Assembly: GCF_027943255.1 (NCBI RefSeq)
Contig: NC_072893.1
Span: forward strand, 85,071,784 to 85,135,783
Direction: 5' to 3'
DNA length: 64,000 nt
DNA from: Anastrepha obliqua
Taxonomy: Eukaryota > Arthropoda > Insecta > Diptera > Tephritidae
The notes below the pieces were generated by a model. The model saw nothing but the letters and a program-made list of their open reading frames with translations, was not told where the DNA came from and made no database searches. Positions 24,071 to 36,893 of the stretch are shown here, piece by piece. A program made the translations under genes and the position numbers. Position 1 is the first letter of the stretch. Each line of letters starts with the position of its first letter.

Positions 24071-26949
24071 ATATAATATATCTATTGAAAAGTTTGTACT
24101 TTTAATTTATTTATTTTATAATTTCAATTATTTTTTATAAAAATATATGCAGTTTATACTAACCTTGTGGTACCATGTAAAGCCAAATTATTTACAAAAT
24201 TTGTAAAATTTCGGCAAATTTTCAAACTTTTTACTCGGGATTTTTAGAAAAACTTTCGGTGTGCTTTTTTATTGATCATTGAATTTTGGTATAAGAAAAA
24301 ATAAGTCTCAAGCTCATCCAAAATCACGCTGATTCTTGAGAATTTTTCTGGACACGGTTTTGTGCATTTGCTTCATTTAACGGCTACAAAACATTTTTTT
24401 GTATAGTTTATGGAAGAATCAAAATACAAAATCTTCAAAGACTTAAGATACTTTGCCAATTTCCAAGATTGTTAACGACCTGGAAGCGCTCAAGGTCGCA
24501 CGCGCCAAAAATTCTACAGTACAATTATCGCACAGAATACCATACATATATGTATGTATGTATGTATGTAGATATGTATGTATGCAGATATGTATGTGCA
24601 TATGTCCAATTGTGTTTAAAACATCTTCGTTAAGTCCCAACTCAAATAAATGTTAATGCAAAAAATCGCATTAAAAGCGCACAGCAACAACTTTCAAATT
24701 ATCTAATAAACCCGACTCCTCGTATGTATGTATGTGTGTATATGATACGATATGTATGTATGTATGTACAAACACTCACACATACAAACCATACAAACAT
24801 GCCCAGCTTGCAGTAATTTTTTCTTGAAAGAAACGCATGAGATCAGATTTTTTTCCAATACTCAGACCAGTATGCAACTTGGAATTTCTTGGATGAAATA
24901 AAAATAATCTGTATGCGTTTGTATGTTTCTCTGTCATTATTATATTTTTGTTGTTTTTTTTTTCTTTTGTCGAAAACAAAGCAAACATACGAGTGCTATG
25001 CATGGCAAGTCAGAGCTTAGAACTCGATTTGAAATCAGAACATTTTTTAAAAATGCTTCAATGCTAATTTCTACGAGTGAATATTTGGAATGCTTCATTC
25101 TGCGTCTCAAGGCCGGTAAACGCCTCCGTAGGTAAATTTGACAAAATGCGAGTACAAATCATTTCATTCATGCGCTGCATGATAACGAGTAATGAAAAAG
25201 TTGCAAAATTTAAAAGAGGGAAAATAATAATTATTCTTGAATTCATTTAATAAAATGTATCGATAATAAATGGCTAGCGCGCACTTAGCTATTGTTTAAC
25301 GCCAAACATTATTGAAAGCCCGATCATGCTCCGCGCACCGAAAGCGTCACGCGCAGACCCGCAGCTGATTTATTGCAAATGCAAAAAAGGCGGAAAGTGC
25401 GACTTTTGCCCAAAATTCCATGCATGTGCTGGACATAAAGCTAATTTGCTTCTATAACTAGTTGATTATTACGTTTACGTTAGCTACTACTGTAAAAGAA
25501 GCATCTGATTATTTCAATTATTTCTATTGTTTATTATTTTCATGATTGCCTTTTCTTATGGGTTCTGCTTCTTCAAGCTATTGGGATGTGACCAGAGTTG
25601 CCGTTTATTGATTTTTCCCGGTAAACTGACTTTTGAGCCTTGGTAAGTTAGAGTGAGTTTTGGAAAATTTTGACAATATACATAAATAAAAAGAAAAAAA
25701 AAACAATTTTCTCCTTTTATATTTTTAAAATAAAAAAAAATTAAAAAAACAAATAATTAAAAAAAATGTTTAATCCAAATACTTTTATTATGGTGAGACT
25801 AAAGTGTAATTTTTTCCAAAATCCCTATTGCTTTTCATAGTTTTTATAGCATATCTAATATTGTACTTCAATCTGTTAAAGAGTCTAAAGGTTTTGGTTT
25901 ATTTTTTCCCAGTCGTTTTTCATTTAATAGTCACATTAATTTCATTTTATCAAAATCATATTCTGTCTGTGGCTTTGTACGAAGAAATAGCTCGCATTTT
26001 ACGGACCCTTACACCTTGAAATTGCTGTTTACTATATGCGTTCGCTGTATGTTCATATAAGCCGCGTTTATTTGGAGGCCACACCGTAAATTTTCAATCG
26101 GCAGGATCGAACGTCTACAAAAGATATCCCTAAAATGTATACTACGGTCAACAAAATTTTCGAATCCTGTCCTATCCCACACATCACGTTTGTATCGATC
26201 AACTTGAAGTCTTTACAAAGTAGAAGATCGATTTTTGCGCTCTCGTTTGTTTTTTTTTTTAAGTTATTAGCGTGACAGTGATTGCCAAGTTCTGTTTCAA
26301 AGTATTCATTTTCTTATACCGCTCAGAATTTTTCGTAATAAATTCAATACAAATTATGTTCACAATGCTCCTGTTGAACGTGCACTTCGTGATTTTAATG
26401 GAATCTCCAAATCATACTTCCTAGATTTTTCACTTTTCTTTTGGTTTACATAGTTAGATGCTAATTATTTTCTTCTCTTTCTTTGCTACTACCCTGGAGC
26501 ATTGTATCGAATACTTTTAGAGCGGCAGCGTTTGCATCCTTTTGCACGAGATTACCTACCGGCCAACTTCAAGAGAGAACTAAGATTTCAACCAGGATAA
26601 AAACAGTCGAGTGAAAAAACTTTCAAAGACTTTCCAACATTCACAATAAGATAAAATAAAGAACTTTAACAAAGGTTTTGATAAAACAGTGCAGAATTTG
26701 TCTGCCTGAATCCCATTTCTGAAGGGTGAAGAAACGTCAAAGCCGTCACCATGCTGTCGGAGTGTAGATATGTAGATGCAAAGCTCGAGGTGTCCCATGG
26801 CAGAATTAGGAATTAAAAGCTAGATTACAAAATAATTACTAATGACAAACGTTTATTTCAGTAATTATTACAAAGAAGACTAGTGCGATTTTTTTTAAAT
26901 TAATAAATAATAAATTTTTAATAAAGAATCGTTCAGCAGAGACCGATAA
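24071..26949. other. No gene seen; TATG microsatellites at 24543-24602 and 24722-24770
   Basis: Contains two TATG-type microsatellites and, near 26495-26550, a short minus-strand fragment (DANAAALKVFDT) of the LINE family at 690-1290. Otherwise no motif. Confidence 0.5.
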
Positions 26950-27600
26950 GAGACACTCTACAGAGAAATTGCTTGCTCTAGACGATTTTTAAAAACTATG
27001 GTCCAATTATTTCACTGCTTGATATTGCACCGCAAACCGTTACTTTGGAACTGTGAAGAGGCTGTTAATGTATTAACAGCAATTTTGCTTACTTACACTT
27101 CCATTTACAAACGACGGGGCCTCGTCACAAAGATAGTGTTTACCGTACAAAATCGCTCCATTTGTAATCGTTAGTCTCAAGCGATTACACGATTTGAATT
27201 TTGAAAGGGTGAAGTCTTAGATCCTTCCCCAATATTTCTTGCATAATACGACGACTAGTTAAATATTTTCATTTGCTCTCGATGTCCGGCAGGGCCTGGG
27301 CGCCGACTAGCATTCGCACCCGTGAACGAATCAAATCTTCACTTGAGACATCACGTAAACGTCGAATATTGTAAAGTGAACAAAGCCTAGGACGAGCAGT
27401 TGCACACGAACCATTGGCCTTGAAATGCTTTTCGATTTTGACGTTTTCCCCATCCACTGCAGCATCGTGTCTAAATAACGAAGCTAATGCGCTCCCGTTC
27501 ATATACAAGCAAACAATTTTTTGTTGACCTGTGTGGGTGTAATTTTTTTCAAACCACAAACAAAATTCTATGGACTTATGCCTCTTTTGCACTCTTATTA
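26950..27600 (-). mobile_element. Mariner-like transposase relic
   Basis: Minus strand: IEKHFKANGSCATARP, NIRRLRDVSSEDLIRS, RIMQEILGKDLRLHPFKIQI, CDEAPSFVNGSVSKQNCC (first catalytic Asp region), PLHSSKVTVCGAISSSEIIG. Frames are broken and the rest of the catalytic domain is lost. Ends not found. Confidence 0.65.
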
Positions 27601-29487
27601 AAAGTTGTTGCCGTGGTTGTTACAACTGAAATCATCTCTAAAAAATGATGAGGATTTTATTCCAAGAGTTCTTAGCCAGATGTATTAAAATTCGGCTCAT
27701 TTTTGCAACGCGTATCCGATTGTGCTGGCTGCTTGTCTTGTCTGCGTTGTCGCTACGGGCATACATTTCCACAACTATTTACAGTTATATGCAAAATTTG
27801 CGGCTTTCGCCTTTAGTGGATAAATGCACTAGAAATTTGATAAGAGTGGCAACTCTGTATCTGATATTTAAGTATGTATGATATAATAATTTCTCCATTG
27901 TAAGACCAGTTTGTCTACTTATAAAGCCAATTAGAATTTCATTTGCACTTTTTATAATGAACAAGACTAGATTTGTTGGTTGCTGTAGTAGACTCTTTTC
28001 TTTTCCAATCCTCTTAGGAAACATTGTGTATGCATATGCATGTATGTATGTTTGTATGAGTGTTTTTTTGCATTGATACGTGGCCACCTGTGCATGCTTG
28101 CTATTTATATTCAATACTCTTCTACGGAGCATTAAATCAAATAATTGATGCTGACCTTCAGTGAAATGTCAGTGACTTGCGAACATGAACATACTTATAA
28201 GATTTCTTTTTACGAAACACACATACTCGCATTTTAATAAGAATCCCAATGGAAATTTTCTAGCTTCAAACCAGTCATTCAATGAATAGATGTAGAACTA
28301 ACTTTTGGTGCGAAATTCATGTTTTTTAATTTTTTTATATTTATTGTTATTGCCTTTTCCATTTAAATTAATGGCAGTTCCTTTCAAATCTGAGTATTCT
28401 CATACCAAGCCGTTCTTATCGATGTACGATGAAGTCCGTCAGCATCTTCCTAGTTTTACTCCTAATAAAGTGTGAAATATTAAGCCGAAGAGTTGTTCAA
28501 TTCCAGAATAATTATCAGCAGGTTATCAGTAGGTAAGTAACATTCAATTTGTGTATTATAGCATTCTCTACGAAAATCAAGGTATATAAATAACGATACT
28601 GACGTTTATACTGACAAGAAGTGTGTATGTACCCCACCCCCTGCTGTTTACCTTGAAGTCTTATCTTTCGAGCGCAATGCTCGCTGCTTCTGGAAAGGAA
28701 AAATCTGTAAAACAATAAATTTCGTTCACATTGGAGTTGCTCTTTTATTTTAAGTGTAAAAATAGAGAAGCGAATTCTTTTGAAACTCCAAGTGAATTTA
28801 TTGAAAGATATTTATCGCAACCTTATTATGAATGCTATTATAAGTTTTCGCTGAACTCGGTGACGATTAAGGAAAACTGGCCCGAATTATGGCAGGCCAA
28901 GTCATGTTTTCTTCACTAAGGTAAAATGCCGTCATAGTCGGAATTGTCTGTTGCGGTTTTTAGATAATTATAGTATCCCAGTTTCATGCCGTCTGTCTTA
29001 CCTATTCAGCAGATTTTGGTCCATTCCACAAGAGAGGGAGGGGCGAGCCATTATCGAACCATTAAAATAACGGTAATAGAAAATTTCTTCTATAAGTGCA
29101 TACCGGAGCAATTGAGAAAGTGACGCGACTCAAGACGTCTTCCTAATAATATACATTTTAATTAGCACTAAACGGGATTTCAATAAAAAATTGTATATAC
29201 AGATATACAGATTTATATTCATTTCACCAGTTTCGAGAACTTTTTGCTTGTTTCTTCAATGCTCATTATTTTTTTATAAAAATGTTGCTCATTATCTACT
29301 GAAAGTTATATACCTTAAATTCAAGTTTCAAGCCTCAAACAACTTTGCTGTTGTCTTAAAATAAAAAATTATCCCGACATTTTTGGTGTCTAAGAGTTTC
29401 CTTTCAAAAGCAAAGGCGCTCATATTTGCGCTTTATTTCTATTTCAAAAAGTTTATCAAAACTATATATGCCTATTTTTATTTCTAA
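27601..29487. other. No gene seen
   Basis: AT-rich. Short open frames (for example at 27645, 28515 and 28731) have no recognisable domain or splice context. Confidence 0.4.
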
Positions 29488-30320
29488 TTATTGGGACAGG
29501 GAATAAGTTCATGGCGTTTTTATATTTTCTTTTCTTTTACAACGATTTGTTTGCTGTTTGGCAAAGGGTATGTATTCATTCGATAGAACTCTTTTTGCTC
29601 TACAAAACTATGTTAATTGTATTTTTAAGTTATTAAATTTTTATTAGTTTTGAGGTTTAGAAATGGAATACCCAGGACGCAAAAATCAACATTTTCGACA
29701 CCTGCTCTTCTTTGCTTCTCATCGATGCAAAAAAGCTGCCGAAGCAGCCAGGTACATTTGCGATTGAGTCTACAGCACGGAAATGGTTTGCCAAGTTCAA
29801 AAATGGCGACTTTGACGCAACCCCCGCAGCGGAAAGCCTTCTGAATTCGATGAAGAACGTTTCTAATCACTTTTGAAGGAGAACGCCCGCCAAGCCAGTC
29901 GTGAATTGACGATAAAAATGACCTTAAATTATAAAACGATTCTCAATCACCTGAATGAAATGAGCTGAATGAAAAAAACAAAGAAAGTCGCCTTCAAATT
30001 GCTTCTCTGCAACTCGCCCGCCATCGATCAACATGCGGTCATAAACAGCGCTTTTTGTACCGAAGCGTCACGAAAGATCAGAAATGGTGTCTATACATCA
30101 ATACGAAGCAAAAAAAGGAGTGTGCCAAAGCCGAGAGTGAAGATTTTTATACAAAGAAGACGATTTTTGGCGGACCGGCAACAACAAATTGGCCGAGGGG
30201 TGAGAAGAGGTTGTAAACAACAACGTCTAATATAATTGATTAACTTATTGATATAATTGTTGTTTTTTGTTTAAATAAACGTCTTCGGGAAAAACGGTAC
30301 GAACTCATTCCCCAACCTAA
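29488..30320 (+). mobile_element. Irritans/mellifera-like mariner, internally deleted
   Basis: Termini resemble ATTAGGTTGGGGAATGAGTT (right end read inward) and TTGGGACAGGGAATAAGTT (left). The + strand transposase reads GRKNQHFRHLLLFA, KKAAEAA, ARKWFAKFKNGDFDA, SEFDEE, ASRELTIKMT, NHLNEM, then a jump past most of the catalytic domain to DFWRTGNNKLAEG at the C-terminus, LIDIIVVFCLNKRLREK beyond the stop. Many frameshifts; dead. Confidence 0.8.
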
Positions 30321-32034
30321 TACTTTTACTACAGCCTTCAAATTTGCCTTGCGAATAGCAATACACGCAAACGTAAATACATCCATGCATACACACACAG
30401 GTATATGTATACGGATCCCCATGATTTCACAAGATTATTTCAAATCGTCAAAATTATCATTTTCCCGCCAAAAAATGTAAACAGTCCCAGTTGTTTTAAC
30501 ACCACCAAAAAGAAGTAGCAACCCCAAAGGAATAATAAGAAGTCGAAGAAGATCAAAATAAAGTAGTGGCGAAACCAACAATCGTCGTGCGCTTGGGTTG
30601 ATTGGCCGCGCCGTTCAATGAACTTAAGGCGGTGAGTATGGTGATACCGCAATATTAATGTATTTTGCTTGCAAGAGATTCTAACAGCGAAGCGAAGCAA
30701 TTCATTGGCTAAATGTTCTAATGGTCGGACGAAATGGAGCGGTCGACGATCTGTATCGATGTATCTCGAAGTCTCGAATCATTGAGAAACGAAAGAAAAC
30801 AACACATACACAAAAACTAACAACAAAGCATATGAAAATAAGTGAGTGAAGGAAAGGTCAGTGAACAAACCTTAACAACAAGCATACACACATACATAGA
30901 CACACCCGCACATACATCGAGAGAAGCATACAGCATGCGCTGTTGTAGGCAGGCAATCAGTCAGTCAGTCCGTCAGTTAGCCAGCCAGATACATACCAAA
31001 GGACCTGCCAGCCAGACGCTGCACAAACGATCAAAACACCGCCGCCGGCGGCATCTTAGCAATCAACCGTTGGCTCAGCAGGACAGTTGCAGCGCTCAGA
31101 CTTGCAACAAATGTTGAAGAAAAAATTCTTTCGAACAGAATAAATAAAGTAGTAAACAGGAAATGCGATGGCGACCTTTTCACAAATCATTTTCTTTTTT
31201 TTGTTTGTTTTGAATTTTGCGGCAATCGTCTGTGCTGGAGTTACCTCTGCTGCGCTGCTTATATCCTTGGAATAGGTCGTTGTCCTTCTCATTGATGCAT
31301 TGACCGATCGCAGCCGCAACATGTGTGTGGCTGGCACAGTTCAAGGAACAAAGGACACATTGTTTAAATGATTTGTGCTTCGTTGGTATTTGTGGTGCCG
31401 ATAGCAAGTATCAATGCTGTTTATTACTGATAGTTGAGATGGCTAAGTACTTCCCGGAATTGCTTGCAGCTTTTTAAACATCCATTCCAAAATGAACTGT
31501 ATACATAATCAGAACCTTTTTCAAGTAATTTGAGATTAGAAAAAAAGTGTAAGATCATTGTACCTTCATTGAGAGGCTAATGACATTTTCCAATTATCAT
31601 CTGCCAAATTTAGGCTGCTGTACTTAATTGTGTTTTTAAGTAAGTGTTTAGAAAATCTTCTAGAGATTATATCTCAGATAAACAATATTGACTTAACAGC
31701 AACAAGAGCACAAACAACTCGATGGCTTGTGGTAGGTACAGCATTGACACAAAGCGTGAACCCAATGATACAGTCAGTGTAATAGAAGCGTGACCGGCAA
31801 AATTAAAACTTAGAGTTCCGTTACAAAAAAATGTCAATGCTGCTAAATAGGCGTATCTTTTTCGCAATACCCATCGTGTGATTTGTTAGTTTTGTGAGAA
31901 ATTTAGAAATTACGATTCCTTGCATTTACAAAATGAGTTGCGTTTATGAGAAACGAAGTGAGGCAGTGTTTCTATGTAAATCAGTAATGGTCTAAAAATG
32001 GCATGTGCATCTGTAGCAAAATATTTGAAGATAT
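30321..32034. other. No gene seen
   Basis: Mixed composition, with short CAGT/CCAGC-type repeats at about 30955-31020. No motif recognised in either strand. Confidence 0.4.
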
Positions 32035-33402
32035 ATATAACTGGCGCTTACACCTTTATTGGGTGGCCGAGCCCTTCCTCCAATTAATGTTGTTCCACAA
32101 ATGGGGGCACCTACAGTTTTAAGCCGATTCCAAACAGCCAATGGTTTTTATGAAGAGCTGTTTCATTTCAGAAATACACTTGCTTGGGGCTTGCCATTGC
32201 CTGCTGAGGGGCGACCGCTATTAGAAAAATCTTTCTATTATTCGATGTTCATGCACGGAAATTCGAAACTGTGCATTACCAAATGATAGTCACACACCAT
32301 AGGTGGGCACTTTGCAGTAACAGTAAAAATGCAGTAAATATAATATTTTATTGATATTGCAATTTAATTTTCATTACCAGTAAACTTTTACTGATTACTG
32401 AAAAAAATTTGCAGTAAAAATATTTTTTTACTGATTACTGAAAAAATTTACAGTAAAAATATTGTTTTACTGATTACTGAAAAAAATTGCAGTAAAAATA
32501 TTTTTTTACTGATTACTGAAAAAAATTTTCAGTAAAAACATTTTTTTACTGATTACTGAAAAAAATTGCAGTAAAAATAGTTTTTTACCGATTACTGAAA
32601 AAAATTGCAGTAAAAATATTTTTTTACTGATTACTGAAAAAAATTGCAGTAAAAATATTTGTTTACTGATTACTGAAAAAAATTGTAGTAAAAATACTGT
32701 TAATATAATTTGATTTGCTATTAGCCAAAGTTGTGTGCATCTGTGCAGTAAGAAAATATGTAAATATAAAAAATTTCAATTAAATTGAAGGATTTTTTAC
32801 CTTTGGAAAGAAAGAAAATAAGAGAAACCAAAAAAAAGAAAGAATTATTGAGTACATATATTAAATGATTGAATTTCGTGATGAGAGTGTATTACATTTT
32901 TACTTCCCATAAACAGTAAATATTATACTGATAATGCAAATCAAATTATATTATCAGTAATTTTACTGCAATTTTTTTTCAGTAATCAGTAAAAAAATAT
33001 TTTTACTGCTTTTTTTCAGTAATCAGTAAAAAAATATTTTTACTGCAAATTTTTTTCATTAATCAGTAAAAAAATATTTTTACTGCAATTTTTTTCAGTA
33101 ATCGGTAAAAAACTATTTTTACTGCAATTTTTTTCAGTAATCAGTAAAAAAATGTTTTTACTGAAATTTTTTTCAGTAATCAGTAAAAAAATATTTTTAC
33201 TGCAAATTTTTTTCAGTAATCAGTAAAAAAATATTTTTACTGCTTTTTTTCAGTAATCAGTAAAAGTTTACTGGTAATGCAAATTAAACTTCATTATCAG
33301 TAAAATTTTACTGATTACCGCTATTTGTAATGCAGTAAGTTTATAATGCAGTGTGCCCCCAGCTATGTCACACACCAACGCATTCGGCTATGGCGGCCGC
33401 AG
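32035..33402 (-). mobile_element. tRNA-derived SINE, copy C, split by a foldback element
   Basis: SINE body at 32035-32297 in reverse orientation (GGCGCTTACACC, TTGCCATTGCCTGCTGAGGG, AAATTCGAAAC); its 5' head continues after the insertion at 33368-33402 (CACACACCAACGCATTCGG, TATGGCGGC). Joining the two sides at the duplicated TCACACAC gives the same order as copy A. Confidence 0.85.
32298..33367. mobile_element. 1070-bp foldback transposon with tandem-repeat arms
   Basis: Flanked by an exact 8-bp duplication TCACACAC (32290-32297 and 33368-33375). Ends CATAGGTGGGCAC and, inverted, CATAGCTGGGGGCAC. Each arm holds about eight ~38-bp units built on CAGTAAAAATA and TACTGATTACTGAAAAAA, in opposite orientation in the two arms, around a ~250-bp spacer (about 32700-32950). 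No coding capacity. An 8-bp duplication plus GGTGGGCAC-type ends suggest a hAT-driven non-autonomous element (inference). Confidence 0.9.
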
Positions 33403-33539
33403 CGGTGTAATGGTATACCGAAGTTAAAAACGTTGACGACATTCCCGATCAGGGCCTCTTTCAAGCAAGATCAGAAGATCATTATTTTTTTTTTTTTGTG
33501 ACAAAGTCGAACTTTTCGTTGCGCGAAGCTGAAGCAGTT

Positions 33540-33850
33540 TTAAGGAAAAATCGCGATAATGTATGTATAATGTACGATTCGAGGACCTTTACGTGCAGAA
33601 GCCTACAAATTACGGAGCTCAATGAAAACACCGATGCTCTCCTTATCCCACATTGAGAAAAGACATGCATGGGCTCAGGCAAATTCAGAACCGAATTGGG
33701 CAAACGTAAAACTCACGAATCAATCTTTTATTGGACGAATAGTTGTATACGTCGATACTGGGCTACCGCTGATAATCGACAGCTTTACTGAACTGTTAAG
33801 TATCCAGTTATGGTTATACCTGAGGCTGCTTTCGCGAAAAAGGATTTGAC
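33540..33850 (+). mobile_element. Possible Tc1-like transposase fragment
   Basis: KTPMLSLSHIEKRHAWAQAN on + resembles the Tc1 linker (kPLLs.kh...RL.WA..h) followed by WANV. Downstream text is not clearly transposase. One motif only. Confidence 0.35.
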
Positions 33851-34740
33851 CGTTATTTGTGTTTACCGTAAATTTGAATGCAGTTTTGATGTATAAAAGT
33901 TACCAAAAAGCATTATTACCTCGAACTAACCAACCTTGGACGAACTAGCCAACCTTGGATTCTATAGAATAAAAATACAATAATTATCGATCCCAAGGGA
34001 TTGAAATGACAGCCACCTGCGGTCAACTCTATTTTTTGTTTGGACAATAGTTAAGCAAAAAATGAAAAACGTTCTATTGAATATATTCGGTATAATAAAT
34101 GCAGTTTGTTAAAATCGAATTGGGCAAATATCAATATCAACTTACGGCGGTCGCGCTTTCATTACACAGACTGTATTTCACGTGACTCGTGGATGCTCTT
34201 GCACATTACATGTGTAAGTACATACATACATTCCTATATAGGTCATTTTCTAGAAAATTTTAAACGAAAAATGCGATAAATTCATTCTACTACAGTTGAT
34301 TCATTTGCTACGGACTCATATTTAAAAGCATCGGGAACGACAATTGTCACAATACAGTTTTAACTCAACAAGAGGACGCATCAAGAGTACCACAGCATTT
34401 GCTTTTAGCATTTTTATCTGTTATGCATTTGGCTTCATTCGCCATCAGGTTCGCAAACATTCTCAGCCACCTACACATTTGAGTATTTTTTGCTTATGTG
34501 CCTTTTGTTTTTCTCATTCATTTTTCAGTCCATTTAGTAACGCTTCACTTTCGTTTTCGTGCTTCAGATCTGAGTCATTCACGAGAATAGCAACTATGCA
34601 ATGCCTTAACGTTCACCTGTACTTACATACATACAAATGTAGGTATGTAGTTCTTTGTAGCAAGAATTCGAGCTTTCGTTAACCGAATTTATTATGGAGT
34701 CGTCATCTGCTGAAGATGCTCCAAGTTTCATCTCATTATA
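33851..34740. other. No gene seen
   Basis: Unrecognised intergenic DNA. The 112-codon open frame at 34344-34682 is low-complexity and has no domain. Confidence 0.4.
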
Positions 34741-35669
34741 AAGGGTGTTTTTTTTAGAGGTTAGGTTTTCAAGATGAAATAAAACGTATATAATTTAATA
34801 TTATGGCCAAGAATTTAGCTTTATTATAAAGATAAGGGTTTGCCATTATGTTTTAAAAATGATTTCGGGCAAGTGGCCGCCGCGGCTGGCTCGAATAAAT
34901 TCCAGCCGAGAGGCCCAATTTTCGACCACTTTTTGCAGCAATTGGGGCCGTATGTCAGCAATAACGCGCCGAATATTCTCTTCCAAGACGTCAATCGTCT
35001 CGGGCTTATCTGCGTAGACAAGCGACTTCACATAGCACCACAAGAAATAGTCCAGCGGTGTTATATCGCACGATCTTGGTGGCCACGCCACAGGTCCACG
35101 GCGCGCGATAATGCGTTCACCAAAAGTTTCCTTCAATAAATCGATTGTTGCGTTGGCTGTATGGCATGTAGCGCCGTCTTGTTGGAACCAAAGGTCGTCC
35201 ACATCAACATCGTCCAATTCAGGCACGAAAAAGTCATTATTCATGGCTCTACAGCGCTCTCCATTGACTGTAACATTATGGCCGGCTTCATTTTTAAAGA
35301 AATATGGACCAATGATTCCCTCTGCCCATAGAGCACACCAAACAGTGACTTTTTGAGGATGTAACGGCGTCTCAGCAATGGCTTGTGGATTATGTTCACT
35401 CCAAATGCGACAATTTTGCTTATTGACATACCCATTCAACCAAAAGTGAGATTCATCGCTGAACAAAATTTTCTTCGATGCGTCGCGCGAACCGAACCAT
35501 TATTTTCGTAATAAATTTGCACGATTTGCAAACGTTGTTCAGGTGTAAGTCTATTCATTATGAAATGGCAAACCAAACTGAGCATAAATCCAGTGACAGC
35601 TGTCAAAAAGACCATCTACGAAAAAGGTAGTGCCAACTTGAAAACCTAACCTCTAAAAAAAACACCCTT
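34741..35669 (-). mobile_element. Mariner-like element, internally deleted (929 bp, TA duplication)
   Basis: Perfect inverted ends of about 33 bp starting AAGGGTGTTTTTTTTAG, flanked by TA (34739-34740, 35670-35671). The minus-strand start is at about 35560 (NRLTPEQRLQIVQIYYEN), then a deletion joins the N-terminus out of frame to the catalytic domain. From 35466 down to 34846 the frame is open: FSDESHFWLNGYVNKQN, VTVWCALWAEGIIGPYFF, FQQDGATCHTAN, WPPRSCDITPLDYFLW, RGGHLPEIIFKT. The spacing between the second Asp and the Asp of SCD is 36 residues. The best-preserved copy of its family here. Confidence 0.9.
34846..35466 (-). pseudogene. Mariner-like transposase catalytic domain, intact frame but lacking its DNA-binding region
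   Basis: 206 codons from the first catalytic Asp to the stop. All three acidic residues are present. The helix-turn-helix region is mostly deleted and what remains is out of frame, so no functional transposase is expected. Confidence 0.85.
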
Positions 35670-36171
35670 TATATTATGAGCACCTACGCTTCTACGTTTG
35701 TGTTTGTAGAGATCGGACTTTACTGGTAATTTGCTTACACAGCCGAAAGTAGAACTTTTTTGAATAAGGATGGTAAAAATTATTCCAGCTAAATAATATA
35801 ATTTGCCTCTACATCAGTTTGACCGGGTCATTATAAAGCGTTTAGAGTTTTATCTTTGCCTTATTCCATCTACTTCGATGTCATGGCGTGCATTTAGAGG
35901 GCGTAGAGAAATTACTTCTAATACGCCTAGTTGCTTCTCATCTTTATTCGGTATCGCCCAAGTTGAGGAAAGGCCCATAATCGATCCTGATAATGAGGTA
36001 AACATATCACTATCGTCTGCATTCAGATCTCTTTGAACCCGTGCTATGAGTGATAGTTTCCAAAATGGGAAAACCTCAGCAGATTTAAATCCATGATCTG
36101 TCAACTAACTTGCCAAATCAAGTTTTCAGAGTAACAGGTAAAACTATTCGTAACACAAATGTATACCGGCA
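35670..36171. other. No gene recognised; open frames on both strands
   Basis: An 84-codon minus-strand frame (35850-36104) reads protein-like (FPFWKLSLIARVQRDLNADD) but I cannot assign it. Possibly a retroelement relic. Confidence 0.35.
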
Positions 36172-36345
36172 TATATAATTGGCGCGCACATTCCTTCTTC
36201 AGTGTTTGGCCGAGCTCTTTTAACAATTTTCGCACTATTTGATATTTTACCATAAATGGAGGCACCTACAGTTTTATGCCGTCTCCGAACCATAGATGTT
36301 TTTTTTATTATGCGATTTTTCATGACAGAAATATACTCAAGAGGT
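36172..36345 (-). mobile_element. tRNA-derived SINE, copy D (truncated)
   Basis: Reverse orientation: ATTGGCGCGCACATTCC, GTTTGGCCGAGCTC, GGAGGCACCTACAGTTTTA, TTCATGACAGAAATA. The tRNA-like head is missing. Confidence 0.7.
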
Positions 36346-36893
36346 TTTGCTATTGACTAATGTACGTTGGTCGCTGTCAGGAAAAACTTTTTCTATCAAA
36401 ACTGTTTATTATATTTTACTTTATTATAAAACTGAAATACAACTTGATCAAAACTATAATAGTTATATTAGCGAATTAAATGAAGTTTTCAAAAAAGAAT
36501 GGCATTTTTTTTCTTTTTTTTACATAGTCAGGAGGTGTAAATGGGGCATGCTCCCACTAACACTATAACATTCCTCCTCCTCGGTTGATTTCCACCCTGA
36601 AACCGCGTTAGCATTTCTACAAGGTGGCGCCGCGTTTATGTCTATTGACACAACAGACTCCTACGTCCAGGTTCCGCTCCTGTGGGCGTATGAACACTTT
36701 ACTCCATCTATAGTATTCACTCCTCCTACTGCCTTCGAAAGCGGTTGTGGGGGGAATGAAACATCATAGAATGTACTATAATCCGACTATTGTCTTGACT
36801 ACAGTTTGGCATTGTTGTGAGTGTTCGACTAAAGCGTCTGTATTTGTCGTCGGTTTGTCTAAAACAAACACCACTGCCTAGCAGCTAGGCTTC
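36346..36893. other. No gene seen; possible 3' UTR of the adjacent LINE
   Basis: GC-richer sequence at 36560-36740 directly downstream (minus strand) of the R1-like coding end. Confidence 0.35.

Noticed and set aside
34344..34682. 112-codon frame with hydrophobic stretches
   Set aside because: Phe/Ser-rich, no domain, no splice context; typical of AT-rich chance frames.
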